NCBI RefSeq assembly: GCF_002245895.1
Contig: NZ_NPJZ01000001.1
Location: 4,953,501 to 5,017,500 of the forward strand
Source: Rhodococcus sp. OK302
GTDB lineage: Bacteria > Actinomycetota > Actinomycetes > Mycobacteriales > Mycobacteriaceae
DNA length: 64,000 bases
Reading direction: 5' to 3'
Positions 34,151-43,449 of the stretch are shown here, one piece after another. The notes under the pieces are model-generated. The model was not told the DNA's origin. It saw only the letters and a program-made list of their open reading frames with translations, and searched no databases. Position 1 is the first letter of the stretch. The number at the start of each line of letters is the position of its first letter. The position numbers and the translations under genes are program-made.

Positions 34151-34195
34151 ACCTGAGCCCGTGTCCCATGAAAGAATCCGCCGCATCACTCGCTG

Positions 34196-34957
34196 CTACT
34201 TCGGAGCCATACGGATTGCACCGTCGAGCCGAATGGTCTCACCGTTGAGCATGGCATTGTCGATGATGTGCGCGGCAAGAGCCGCATATTCAGTGGCCTT
34301 ACCAAGACGTGACGGATGCGGAACCTGCTGCCCGAGGGAACGCTGCGCCTCCTCGGGAAGACCTGCCAGCATTGGTGTTTCGAAAATTCCGGGCGCAATG
34401 GTCACTACCCGGATCAGATGGCGAGCGAGCTCGCGGGCAATCGGCAGTGTCATGGCAGCAACTCCGCCCTTCGAGGCCGCATACGCAGGCTGTCCGATCT
34501 GCCCGTCGAACGCCGCGACCGACGCGGTGTCGATGATGACGCCACGTTCGCCGTCGATGGGGTCGGTCTGCGCGATCTTCTCTGCGGCGAGACGCAGCAC
34601 GTTGAAGGTGCCGATGAGGTTGATGCGAATCACTCGTTCGAAATCGACAAGAGGAAGCGCTCCAGCCTTACCGAGGACTTTGCCCGGCGTCCCGACGCCA
34701 GCACAGTTGACCAGCACACGCAGATCTCCGAGCGATGAAGCGAAGTCCATCGCCGAGACGATATCTCCCTCCGAGGTGACATCGGCCGGCGCGAAGTGGG
34801 CACCCCGGCCGATCTCCTTGGCTGCGACATTCCCTCCGGACGCCGGTAGATCAAGAAGTACTACTTGAGCGCCACGCTCATGTAGTGCTCGGGCGGTCGC
34901 GTTGCCCAACCCTGATGTTCCTCCGGTCACGACAGCGACCGCTCCCGAGATATTCAT
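34196..34957 (-). CDS. SDR-family 3-hydroxyacyl-CoA dehydrogenase (type II)
   Basis: 253 residues: [25 protein letters not shown] with cofactor motif [15 protein letters not shown] for NAD preference, [54 protein letters not shown] (Ser-Tyr-Lys) and [33 protein letters not shown]. This is the pattern of HSD17B10-type 3-hydroxyacyl-CoA dehydrogenases. Downstream of a thiolase on the same strand, it would supply the 3-oxoacyl-CoA substrate. The RBS AGGAG supports 34957 over the in-frame ATG at 34999. Confidence 0.88.
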   Translation of the reverse strand: MNISGAVAVVTGGTSGLGNATARALHERGAQVVLLDLPASGGNVAAKEIGRGAHFAPADVTSEGDIVSAMDFASSLGDLRVLVNCAGVGTPGKVLGKAGALPLVDFERVIRINLIGTFNVLRLAAEKIAQTDPIDGERGVIIDTASVAAFDGQIGQPAYAASKGGVAAMTLPIARELARHLIRVVTIAPGIFETPMLAGLPEEAQRSLGQQVPHPSRLGKATEYAALAAHIIDNAMLNGETIRLDGAIRMAPK

Positions 34958-35139
34958 GCACTTCTCCTCTTTGGATGATGGTACGAAAGGTGTGTTCACG
35001 CGCGGTACTTACCGATGCGGGAATAAGTCGGCCCACAGAACGGACCGGTAATACTCAGTGCGTCGGGTCGGGACGCGGATACTTGGGTTGTCCCTGGACA
35101 CGTGCACCGCCATTACTGAACGTGCCGACAATCGTGGAG

Positions 35140-36333
35140 TCAGATGCGTTCGATGATCGTGGCGTTGGCCAACCCGCCGCCTTCACACATCGTCTGCAAT
35201 CCGTAACGTCCGCCGGTGGCCTCAAGGTGGTTCACCAAGGTCCCGAGCAGGCGGGTACCGGAGGAGCCGAGCGCATGCCCGAGCGCGATCGCGCCACCGC
35301 GCGGGTTCAGCTTGGCCGGGTCGGCTCCGAACTCATGCGCCCATGCCAGCGGCACGGGCGCGAACGCCTCGTTGACCTCATAGGCGTCGAGGTCGTCGAT
35401 GCTGAGCCCCGACTTCGCGAGGATCTTTTTCGTCGCCGGGATCGGCGCAGTGAGCATGAAGACCGGGTCGTCACCGGCGACCGAGAACGAATGGAACCGC
35501 GCTCGCGGCGTCAGGCCCAGCTTCGACGCCATCTCCTCACTCATGATCAACACCCCGGAGGCACCGTCCGTCAGCGGCGACGAGTTACCGGGGGTGATCG
35601 CCCACTGCGCTTCCGGGAACCTGTCCGCATACTTATCGGAGAAGAACGACGACTTCAGTCCCGACAACCCCTCAGCCGTGGTGGACGCGCGCACCGTCTC
35701 GTCGACCGCGTGCGGCACCGTCTCCCCGGTCGCGTCGGTCACGTCGATCGGAATGATCTCCCTATCGAACAGCCCGGCTGCGGCGGCCTCGGCGGCCCGG
35801 CGATGAGATTCGGCGGAATAGGTGTCAAGGGCCTCGCGGTCGAACTTCCACTTCGCGGCGATCAGTTCAGCCGAAATACCCTGGTTGACGAGGCCCTCGG
35901 AGTAGCGGGCAGCGATGCCAGGACCGAAGGCGTCCTGTCCGATCGTCGAGCTGCCCAACGGAATCCGCGACATCGACTCCACTCCCGCGGCGATCACGAT
36001 GTCGTAGGCGCCGGCGATGACACCCTGCGCGGCGAAGTGCGCGGCCTGCTGGCTCGATCCGCACTGGCGGTCAACGGTGGTCGCAGGGACCGACTCTGGG
36101 AAACCGGCCGAAAGCAGAGCAGTTCGCGCGATGTTCACCGCTTGCTCACCGATCTGAGAGACGCAGCCGCCGATGACGTCGTCAACCAGGGCGGCGTCGA
36201 CCCCGTTACGTTCGACCAGTGTGCGCAGGACGTGCGCGAGCAGTTCGACCGGGTGCGTACCCGACAGTGCCCCGCCAGGCTTCCCCTTCCCGGAGGCGAG
36301 CCGCAATGTATCGACGATTACTGCACGTGTCAT
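35140..36333 (-). CDS. Acetyl-CoA C-acyltransferase (thiolase)
   Basis: 397 residues of the degradative/biosynthetic thiolase family. The nucleophile Cys is in TTVDRQCGSSQQAAHFAAQGV. VESMSRIPLGS and SPLTDGASGVLIM follow, with NEAFAPVPLAW, GGAIALGHALGSSGTRLLGTLV (His) and the second catalytic Cys in TMCEGGGLANATI. It cleaves 3-oxoacyl-CoA to acetyl-CoA plus a shortened acyl-CoA. It precedes the 3-hydroxyacyl-CoA dehydrogenase gene on the same strand, and both probably finish ring-derived acid breakdown for the adjacent BVMO cluster. Start at ATG 36333 after GAAGGAAA. Confidence 0.92.
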   Translation of the reverse strand: MTRAVIVDTLRLASGKGKPGGALSGTHPVELLAHVLRTLVERNGVDAALVDDVIGGCVSQIGEQAVNIARTALLSAGFPESVPATTVDRQCGSSQQAAHFAAQGVIAGAYDIVIAAGVESMSRIPLGSSTIGQDAFGPGIAARYSEGLVNQGISAELIAAKWKFDREALDTYSAESHRRAAEAAAAGLFDREIIPIDVTDATGETVPHAVDETVRASTTAEGLSGLKSSFFSDKYADRFPEAQWAITPGNSSPLTDGASGVLIMSEEMASKLGLTPRARFHSFSVAGDDPVFMLTAPIPATKKILAKSGLSIDDLDAYEVNEAFAPVPLAWAHEFGADPAKLNPRGGAIALGHALGSSGTRLLGTLVNHLEATGGRYGLQTMCEGGGLANATIIERI

Positions 36334-36862
36334 TGCTGAGTTTCCTTCGGTCGTCTTGAACCCCTCGGACGAGAGGTCTCCATCAGTGGCATCACCGCGG
36401 CACCCACTCTCGAAGAAGCAGAGTCGTTGCATTCGCTGTCAGGTAGCGGCTTGCACACATAGTGCTGCGCTCATATCAAAAATTCCGCACCAAACGCCTT
36501 GCTTCGGCCCCGACCACCAAACTCCTACCGGCGGAGTTGGGTTAGACCCCGAAAGGCGAGCCAGACCAGGTTTACGCACTCACAGAAGCATGCAGGCTTT
36601 GCAATTCTGGGGTTCATCATCGCTTGGTGCCGTGCGCAATGCGCACGGCACCAAGGTAATACCCGCAACCGAAGTTGTTCAGGTCCATCCGCCGGCATCG
36701 CCGCTAGTCAGCGCCAGCCGTAACCTTGGGTACTACGATGATTCCCGCCAGTTCTCGTTGGTGAGAGTCATCCGAATTCGATCAACGCCGTATCCGGTTG
36801 CCCCGCAACCACTTTTGATTCCTCGACACTCGACCAACCGCACCGAGCAGTTGTAAAATCTG
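36334..36862. other. Intergenic region, MFS gene to thiolase gene
   Basis: 529 bases with no convincing gene. It holds a perfect 33-base palindrome (36623-36655) that probably ends the MFS transcript. The rest should contain the thiolase promoter, but no clear -35/-10 pair was recognised. Open frames crossing it on the plus strand lack ribosome sites and family-like sequence. Confidence 0.5.
36623..36655 (-). terminator. 16-bp perfect inverted repeat
   Basis: CTTGGTGCCGTGCGCA, one central A, then its exact reverse complement. It lies about 208 bases after the MFS stop and 290 bases before the thiolase start on the same strand. A terminator or bidirectional transcription barrier is likely. 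With almost no loop in DNA form, RNA would fold with a four- to five-base loop. An operator role is the alternative. Confidence 0.5.
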
Positions 36863-38248
36863 TTATCGAGAAATCGCGTCGAGATCTCGATTTTTGGTGC
36901 GATCACCCATGCTGATAATCCCGGCTGAGACCAGCAACAGAACGATAACCACAGCACAAGTCGTGTAGCCGCCAGGACCAGCCAGGAGTGGAAGCACGAT
37001 GAATGGCGCAACTGCGCCGCCGAGGTGGCCGACCCCGTCACAGATCGCCGTGCCGGTACCGCGTTGAGCAGTCGGGAAAATCTCAGCCGTATACATATAT
37101 GCTGGTGCCGTCATGGTGCCGACCCCGTAGGCGGCGACCAAAGCCCCCACGGCGCCGAACGTGTTTCCGCCGGTCATGATCAAGCCGACGCCAGCGGCGA
37201 AGGTGAGGGTTCCCGCAATAATCAGGCTGCGACGTTCTATCCGTTCGATCAACAGTGCCACCATCACAGCCGCAATGATCGGTGCAACACGGACAAAAGC
37301 GGAAATCTCGAGTGCTTGAGACATCTGGATTCCGACGCTCTCAAGTATCAAGGGCAGATAGCTCACGACTCCGTACATTGCAATGTAGAAGATGAACCAG
37401 TAGCCAAGGACTATCGCGAGTCTCCGTCGCAGTGGTTTACGAAGCAAGGCTCTCAGACTGGATTCGCCTGGATCTGCGCGATGCGTCTCCGCGAAACCCT
37501 CACTTGGATCGACACCGGCATTGCGCTGCATCTGTCGCACAATCGTTGCGGCCTCGTCAACACGCCCCTGTGCAACGAGCCAGCGCGGCGATTCCGGCAA
37601 CGATCTTGAGTTGATGAAGGGCAAGACGACCAGAACCAGCCCCCCGAACATGAGCAGCAAGCGCCAGCCGACTGTAGGTAATCCGTTGAGTATTGGAAGT
37701 GAAACCAGCCCGCATACCAAAATCAACACCATGCCGATCAGGTAGATGCGGGAAAGGTACTCACCGCGACGATCGCGCGGGGCCATCTCACCGATGTAGC
37801 CCGAACACAGTGCAACGACCGCGCCCATGCCGCATCCCGCTAAGAACCGGAACAACGACAGCGATGCGACGTTCCAAGCCATTCCGGTCGCAAAGCCACC
37901 GAGACCAAGAATCAGGAACGTGAGGAAAAGGCCCTTCTGACGCCCAGCACGATCTGCTACGCGGCCGATGAAATACGCGCCTACACAGAAGCCGATGAGG
38001 TTCCACATAACCGGCCAACTGAGGTCTGCACTTTGCAGCCCGAGATTTTCTTTCAAACCGGGAATAATCAAAGGGAACACTGTGACGTCGTAGCTGGCGA
38101 AGAAGAATGCCAACACTAACGCCAGCCAGCCCCCACGACTTAGCCCGACCCGAGGCATCTGGTCAATCGTTGCCTCAATGGTGAGATTGCCACCTCTCGA
38201 CGACACAAACGGTGGGGAGTGTTCGGCGAGTGCATTTTCGTCGTTCAT
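36863..38248 (-). CDS. MFS transporter (sugar/aromatic-acid:H+ symporter type)
   Basis: 461 residues with about 12 membrane helices. Segment 1 is GGWLALVLAFFFASYDVTVF; the loop 2-3 signature is GRVADRAGRQKGLF; ESPRWLVAQGRVDEA follows helix 6 before a long cytoplasmic loop; and GTGTAICDGVGHLGGAVAP is near helix 11. This is the metabolite:H+ symporter/sugar-porter-like pattern. It probably imports the substrate of the BVMO pathway or an organic acid intermediate. Start chosen at ATG 38248 (MNDENALAE); ATG 38266 is possible. Follows the esterase gene on the same strand. Confidence 0.85.
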   Translation of the reverse strand: MNDENALAEHSPPFVSSRGGNLTIEATIDQMPRVGLSRGGWLALVLAFFFASYDVTVFPLIIPGLKENLGLQSADLSWPVMWNLIGFCVGAYFIGRVADRAGRQKGLFLTFLILGLGGFATGMAWNVASLSLFRFLAGCGMGAVVALCSGYIGEMAPRDRRGEYLSRIYLIGMVLILVCGLVSLPILNGLPTVGWRLLLMFGGLVLVVLPFINSRSLPESPRWLVAQGRVDEAATIVRQMQRNAGVDPSEGFAETHRADPGESSLRALLRKPLRRRLAIVLGYWFIFYIAMYGVVSYLPLILESVGIQMSQALEISAFVRVAPIIAAVMVALLIERIERRSLIIAGTLTFAAGVGLIMTGGNTFGAVGALVAAYGVGTMTAPAYMYTAEIFPTAQRGTGTAICDGVGHLGGAVAPFIVLPLLAGPGGYTTCAVVIVLLLVSAGIISMGDRTKNRDLDAISR

Positions 38249-38343
38249 CGCGCTGTCATCTCTCATTCGGTGAGGAGGTTTCAATTGGTGTGTGTCACCG
38301 CGTCCCTGCTGTAGCTCCCGCAAAGACTCCGTACCCAGATCCG

Positions 38344-39291
38344 CTAGATCGTCGCGCCTAGATGCGCTGTAACCAGGTCGATTGCGGTGCCGTACGAGCT
38401 CAGGTTCGGCATCGTCATGAATCCGTGAATCGTGTCTCTGATGTTGATGTGATTCACGAAAGTGCCGTCGCGCTCCAACAAGGACGCGTAGTTGATGCCA
38501 TCATCACGAAGGGGGTCATGCCCCGCCGTGATTACCAACGCTTCTGGTAGGTCGGCAAATGACTGGTTGAGAGAAGGGCAAACGCGCGGATCCGAACGCT
38601 CATCGCTTGTGGCGTACATGTCGAAGAACCACAAAACGTCAGCTGTGGTCAGTACTGGTGCGTGCTCGTTGTCGAACCACGAGGGGCGCGCAATCGCGTA
38701 CTCGGTCCCCGGATAGAAAAGTACCTGAGACTTCAATGCCGGTATCGCTCCGCGATCGAGATGGGTAAGCACGGCGGAAAGATTTGCGCCGGCACTATCG
38801 CCGCCCACCGCTAGCCGATTTACATCGATACCGAGCACCGGTCCGTTCTCTCGGACCCATGAAAGTGCCGCAACTGCATCGTTGACAGCGGCCGGGAACT
38901 TGTTCTCGGGAGCAAGTCGGTAGTCGACAGATACAACGGCAATGTTGTTGCGCAATGCGATATCTCGGCACAAGTAGTCGACTCCGCCGTCAAGTCCGCC
39001 AGTGGCCCACCCACCTCCGTGGAAGTAGAGCAGTGCGGGAATTGGTCGAGCGTCGACGTCCGGACGGTAGACCCGGACGGTGAAGGTCACCTCATTCGCA
39101 TGCACGCTGTGCTCCGACACCTCGCCGACCTGTGGGAGTTCCGGCAGTTGTACACCCATTTGATCGATGGCCGTGCGCACGTCGGCGATAGAGAATCCGC
39201 TGAGGCCTTCAGCGGGCAGAACTGCCGCCAACGCGACTGCGACCGCTTGGGAATCTGCGGCTAGCGGGGTCTGGAGTGAAACTTCGGTCAT
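38344..39291 (-). CDS. HSL-family alpha/beta-hydrolase (esterase/lactonase)
   Basis: 315 residues. The hormone-sensitive-lipase signature is complete: oxyanion motif YFHGGGWATGG, nucleophile elbow VGGDSAGANLS, Asp in ITAGHDPLRDDG and His in DTIHGFMTM. The start codon lies four bases after the stop of the BVMO gene, so it is translated together with it. It should hydrolyse the ester or lactone made by the monooxygenase. A frame extension to 39519 on this strand lies inside the BVMO gene and is spurious. Confidence 0.92.
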   Translation of the reverse strand: MTEVSLQTPLAADSQAVAVALAAVLPAEGLSGFSIADVRTAIDQMGVQLPELPQVGEVSEHSVHANEVTFTVRVYRPDVDARPIPALLYFHGGGWATGGLDGGVDYLCRDIALRNNIAVVSVDYRLAPENKFPAAVNDAVAALSWVRENGPVLGIDVNRLAVGGDSAGANLSAVLTHLDRGAIPALKSQVLFYPGTEYAIARPSWFDNEHAPVLTTADVLWFFDMYATSDERSDPRVCPSLNQSFADLPEALVITAGHDPLRDDGINYASLLERDGTFVNHINIRDTIHGFMTMPNLSSYGTAIDLVTAHLGATI

Positions 39292-39295
39292 GATG

Positions 39296-41146
39296 TTATC
39301 CGTTCTTGTTGAGTTCGAGTCCGGTGAATTCACCGTTTTCCCACCATTCTTCGATGAGCCCCCAGTAGTCCCGGTCGGGCGCTTGATAGATCTCCCGGAA
39401 GATTCCCTGGGTGACGTTTCCCTGGCCGTTGTAGTAACCGGGCGTGCAGGTCGCCTGGTAGGCGGCATGGGACTCGCCGGCGAGACGGACCACCTCGCCC
39501 CACTCGGATTCCGCCTCATGCGTGGGCTCGAAGCTCACGATGTCGGCGTCGAGCGCGTGCTTGATCATTCGGGTGGCATGCCGTGCCTTGCGATCGAGCA
39601 TGTAGGTGTAGTGCACGTTGAATGCGTTCTGGCTCAACCCCAGTTCGATGAGGTTGGGGAAATCTCGCGAGAAGAATCCATGCAGGGTTTTCAGACCGCC
39701 GGCGAAATGCTCGCGAAGGTTGCGCCCGTCGCGCCCGAGAATCTCGTAGCCGTAACTTCCCACCGTGTGCGGTCCGGTTTCGAACCCGGTGGCGAAGATC
39801 AAACAATCAACTTCATGCTCGACACCGTTGGCAACGAACCCGTTTTCGGTGATCCGATCGAGGCCCTGTCGTGCATTGATCAAGGTGACTGATTCTTTAT
39901 TGAAGATCGGCAGGTATTCGTCGTGGAACCCGGGGCGCTTGCAGACCACGCCGAACCATGGTTTCAGCGCCTCAGCTGTCTCCGGGTTTGAGACCGTCCG
40001 GTCGACACGTTCGCGAACAGCGTTGACGATCTTCAAGTCGGACAGGATGGAAAGATGAATCTGGTCTTTCTCCGGCAGTGAGGACACGTCGACATCGACC
40101 AAATCGTGCCCGGGGAGGGCACGGTAGATCTGCGTCCACACATCTTGAACGAGGTCCTCCACGTGCACGAGACCCGACAATTGGTCGGTGAAGTTCTCGT
40201 GCATCTGCGATTGCCAGCCGGGAGTGAGAGTTGCAACCCAGTCAGGATCAGTTGGGGCGTTGTTTCGTTCGGCGACCAGCGCCGGGGTGCGCTGCACGAC
40301 GAACACCTGCTCCGCGGCATCGGCAAGGTGCGGCGCGACCTGGATGCCCGTCGCCCCGGTACCGATCAGTGCGACCCGCTTGTCCCGGAGTTTGTCCAGC
40401 GGGAGATCTTGATCGCCTCCGGTGTACTGGTAGTCCCATCGGCTGGTGTGGATGATCTTGCCCTTGAAGTCATCGATTCCCGGCACAGTCGGGTACTGCG
40501 GTTTGCTGAACGGACCGTTGGCCCTGATGACGAACTTGGCGCGAATGGTGTCTCCGCGGTCGGTTGCGATCACCCAGGCGTTGTGTGACTCATCCCAACG
40601 GACGTCGCTGACGACGGTTTGGAACAGCGCGTTGGGGTAGATATCGAAGAGCCGCCCCAGTCGTTGGGCGTGTTCGAAGATTTCTTTCCCACCGACGTAT
40701 TTTTTGGTCGGCATGTAGCCGGATTCCTCGAGGTACGGCAGGTACAGGTACGACTGGACGTCGCACTGTGCACCCGGGTATCGGTTCCAGTACCAGGTGC
40801 CGCCGAAGTCGCTCGCCTGCTCGACGATGCGAAAATTGTCAATGCCTTGTTCCTTCAACCACTTTCCCGCAGTGATACCGCCGAAGCCGCCGCCGAGTAC
40901 CACGACGTCGAGGTCCAGGTCGACACCTTCCCGGTCGAATCGAGGCGCGTACGGGTCCCAGGTCCGGAGGGCCTCTTCGTCGTGCGCGTCCGCGCCCTTC
41001 GATCTGCTCGTGGGTCGAGCTAGCCGCGCGTCACGCTCTTCGTCGTAGCGGGCAAGCAGTTCTGCGTAGTCGAAGTCCACATCGACCGGAACTCCGGATT
41101 CGGGCAACACGACTGGGGTTTTGACGACGACATCTTTGCTGTTCAT
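39296..41146 (-). CDS. Baeyer-Villiger monooxygenase (cyclic/aryl ketone type)
   Basis: 616 residues of class B flavoprotein monooxygenases. FAD Rossmann motif VVVLGGGFGG (85-90), TWYWNRYPGAQCDVQSYLY, the BVMO fingerprint FKGKIIHTSRWDY, the NADPH Rossmann motif ALIGTGATGIQV and CLIFATGFETG are present. The enzyme uses NADPH and O2 to insert oxygen next to a ketone, giving an ester or lactone. An N-terminal extension of about 75 residues before the FAD fold is seen in the larger CHMO-like subgroup. Start 41146 has AGAAGGA upstream. First gene of a unit with esterase and MFS genes; divergent from an acyl-CoA ligase. Confidence 0.93.
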   Translation of the reverse strand: MNSKDVVVKTPVVLPESGVPVDVDFDYAELLARYDEERDARLARPTSRSKGADAHDEEALRTWDPYAPRFDREGVDLDLDVVVLGGGFGGITAGKWLKEQGIDNFRIVEQASDFGGTWYWNRYPGAQCDVQSYLYLPYLEESGYMPTKKYVGGKEIFEHAQRLGRLFDIYPNALFQTVVSDVRWDESHNAWVIATDRGDTIRAKFVIRANGPFSKPQYPTVPGIDDFKGKIIHTSRWDYQYTGGDQDLPLDKLRDKRVALIGTGATGIQVAPHLADAAEQVFVVQRTPALVAERNNAPTDPDWVATLTPGWQSQMHENFTDQLSGLVHVEDLVQDVWTQIYRALPGHDLVDVDVSSLPEKDQIHLSILSDLKIVNAVRERVDRTVSNPETAEALKPWFGVVCKRPGFHDEYLPIFNKESVTLINARQGLDRITENGFVANGVEHEVDCLIFATGFETGPHTVGSYGYEILGRDGRNLREHFAGGLKTLHGFFSRDFPNLIELGLSQNAFNVHYTYMLDRKARHATRMIKHALDADIVSFEPTHEAESEWGEVVRLAGESHAAYQATCTPGYYNGQGNVTQGIFREIYQAPDRDYWGLIEEWWENGEFTGLELNKNG

Positions 41147-41196
41147 CGAAATCCTTCTGAGAGATTGAATGAAAACCGACACGGCGTCGAAATTTC

Positions 41197-41247
41197 TTGA
41201 CAGCCTGTCGAGTAGTGACATAAGTTACAGACCCAGATGGGATCTGT
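41197..41247. promoter_or_regulatory. Divergent promoter/operator region, BVMO and acyl-CoA ligase
   Basis: TTGACA (41197-41202) overlaps a short palindrome GACAG-C-CTGTC (41199-41209). A second imperfect inverted repeat, ACAGACCC with GGATCTGT in its other arm (41227-41247, 7 of 8 pairs), follows 18 bases later. Two dyads within 50 bases between divergent catabolic genes are plausible binding sites for the EthR-like regulator encoded at 44297. That link is an inference. Confidence 0.35.
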
Positions 41248-41320
41248 AAACCCCACCCAGTCCGCACAGCAATCGAGCCTGGACTGAAGGTTGATAATCG
41301 TCGAGATGAGGAAATTCATT

Positions 41321-42871
41321 GTGACAAAGCACATTTCACTGGAACCCGAACTTGTGTCCGCTGCAGCGACAGGCGGTACTGTCGACGGTGTCCTGCGCCG
41401 CTCCGCCGCGAGGTTTCCCGGCAACACGGCCCTCACCTTCGCCGGAAGGGCGCATAGCTATCGCGAACTCGATGACGCCGTCACCAAAGTGGCTGCATAC
41501 CTGATCTCACTCGGCCTGAATACGGGTGATCGCGTCGCGGCGTACGGCACCAACTCCGATGCATACGTGATCAGCTTCCTGGCCTGTACACGCGCAGGCC
41601 TGGTACATGTGCCGGTTAACTACGCACTCAGGGGCGGGGAGTTGACGTATCTCCTCAGCCAGTCGGGGGCACGGGCTGTCCTGGTCGACCCAACCCTTGA
41701 GGACGTCCTCACTACCGTGTCGAGCGACCTGGTCGCTGTCGAACACATCCTGCTGCTACGCGAGGCGGAGGGTTCCATACTCGAGGTCGCCGCAGAAGAC
41801 GCCGTTCCGAACCTGATGCCGGCTTCCTCACCAACTCACCTGGCCCAGCTCCTCTACACCTCTGGCACTACCTCAAAGCCCAAGGGCGCCATGATGACCC
41901 ACGAGGCTTTGGTCTACGAGTACGTTTCGGCGGTGATGGCACTCGACTTGACGGCCGACGACAACCCGCTCGTCGCAATGCCGCTCTACCACTCGGCAGG
42001 CATGCACGTGTTCATGCTGCCTTACCTCTCGGTAGGCGCGACCGTGAATTTGATTGCAGCGCCTGACATTCCGGAAATACTGCGCCGCGTCGAGGAGGAC
42101 CGGATCGGATCCTTGTTCCTCGCCCCGACCGTATGGGTTCCGCTCGCCAGCCACCCCGATTTGGACTCTCGCGACCTGTCCTCGCTACGCAAGGCACAGT
42201 ACGGCGCGTCGATCATGCCGGTGACGGTGCTCAATCGACTGCGTGAACGCTACCCCGATCTCGGATTCTACAACTGCTTCGGCCAGTCCGAGATCGGTCC
42301 GCTGGCAACGGTGCTCCGCCCCGAGGACCATGAGGACCGGCCTTCTTCCTGCGGTCGACCGGTCTTCTTCGTCGAGGCCAAAGTCGTAGACACGGAAGGA
42401 ACCGACGTCGCCGCCGACGAGCCAGGCGAAATTCTCTACCGCTCCCCACAACTCTGCCGAGGGTACTGGGAGAACCCAGATGCGACGGCGGAAGCGTTCC
42501 GTAATGGCTGGTTCCACTCCGGCGACCTCGTTACGCGCGACGAAAAGGGATTTGTGACCGTCGTCGACCGGATCAAAGACGTCATCAACACCGGCGGCAT
42601 CCTCGTCGCCTCCCGGGAAGTCGAGGACGCAATCTACTCGCATCCAGCAGTCGCGGAGGTCGCAGTCATCGGCGCCCCTGACGACAAGTGGATAGAGGCG
42701 ATCAGCGCTGTCGTGGTTTTGCGCGACGGCGCGCAGGCTACCAAGGAGCAACTGATCGAGCACGTCAAAGAACAGATCGCACCGTTCAAGGTACCCAAGC
42801 AGATCAGGTTCGCCGAATCCCTCCCCCGCAATCAAAGCGGCAAGCTCCTCAAACGGGAACTGCGAGCGTAA
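41321..42871 (+). CDS. Acyl-CoA synthetase (FadD-type AMP-forming ligase)
   Basis: 516 residues of the ANL superfamily. AMP-binding motif LLYTSGTTSKPKGAMMTH, A5-type YNCFGQSEIGP, A8 GWFHSGDLVTRDEKGFVTVVDRIKDVINTGGILVAS and the C-terminal catalytic Lys in LPRNQSGKLLKREL. It activates a carboxylic acid to acyl-CoA, presumably the acid released after ester hydrolysis in the BVMO pathway. GTG 41321 with GAGGAAA upstream is preferred over the in-frame ATG at 41291 or 41306. First gene of a unit with EthD and SDR genes. Confidence 0.9.
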   Translation: MTKHISLEPELVSAAATGGTVDGVLRRSAARFPGNTALTFAGRAHSYRELDDAVTKVAAYLISLGLNTGDRVAAYGTNSDAYVISFLACTRAGLVHVPVNYALRGGELTYLLSQSGARAVLVDPTLEDVLTTVSSDLVAVEHILLLREAEGSILEVAAEDAVPNLMPASSPTHLAQLLYTSGTTSKPKGAMMTHEALVYEYVSAVMALDLTADDNPLVAMPLYHSAGMHVFMLPYLSVGATVNLIAAPDIPEILRRVEEDRIGSLFLAPTVWVPLASHPDLDSRDLSSLRKAQYGASIMPVTVLNRLRERYPDLGFYNCFGQSEIGPLATVLRPEDHEDRPSSCGRPVFFVEAKVVDTEGTDVAADEPGEILYRSPQLCRGYWENPDATAEAFRNGWFHSGDLVTRDEKGFVTVVDRIKDVINTGGILVASREVEDAIYSHPAVAEVAVIGAPDDKWIEAISAVVVLRDGAQATKEQLIEHVKEQIAPFKVPKQIRFAESLPRNQSGKLLKRELRA

Positions 42872-43003
42872 CGCGTTCTGCAAAGCCACATTTCACACCG
42901 GCAAGCCAAAAGCCCCGGCATGGACCACACGGTTCGTGCCGATGAAAAAAGTTCGTCGTTCTCAACCGCCGACGACGAGCGAAACTCAACAGGAGAGATC
43001 ATC

Positions 43004-43315
43004 ATGTACCGAGTCACCATCGCCTACAACCACCCCAGCGATCCCGCCGCTTTTGACGAGTACTTCGTCAACAATCATCTTCCGATCGTGCGCGCCATCC
43101 CGAACCTCGCGAAGGTCACTTTCGGAAAGTGCGAGACGCTGGATGGGTCCGCCCCCGAGCACTACGGAATCGCCGTCATGTACTTCGAGTCGAAGGAAAC
43201 GGCGATTGGCGCACTCACCTCGAAGGAAGGCAAAGCAGCCTCCGCGGACGTCGCCAACTATTCAGCAGACGACGCGCTCATCTCTTTCAGCAACGAGGAC
43301 CACGTCTGGCCGTGA
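43004..43315 (+). CDS. EthD-family small protein (copy 2)
   Basis: 103 residues, same length as the product of 15756-16067 and clearly paralogous: MYRVTIAYNHPSDPAAFDEYF, HLPIVRAIPNLAKVTFGKCETL and EDHVWP at the end, against NEETIWP in copy 1. The conserved NNHLPIVR segment holds a likely functional His. Strong RBS AGGAGAG before the ATG. It is in both aromatic/alicyclic clusters of the window, so the family seems to be a standard accessory of these pathways. Function unknown. Confidence 0.87.
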   Translation: MYRVTIAYNHPSDPAAFDEYFVNNHLPIVRAIPNLAKVTFGKCETLDGSAPEHYGIAVMYFESKETAIGALTSKEGKAASADVANYSADDALISFSNEDHVWP

Positions 43316-43449
43316 AATCGACTGCGGCAGAACATCGCGCTCACATCGCACACGCCTGATGCAGGACCACACCTAGTGGGTTAGACAGGCGCGTCGGGCA
43401 CGAACCCCACACAGGCGCATCCAAATAACAGGAAACGAATGGAGACTAA

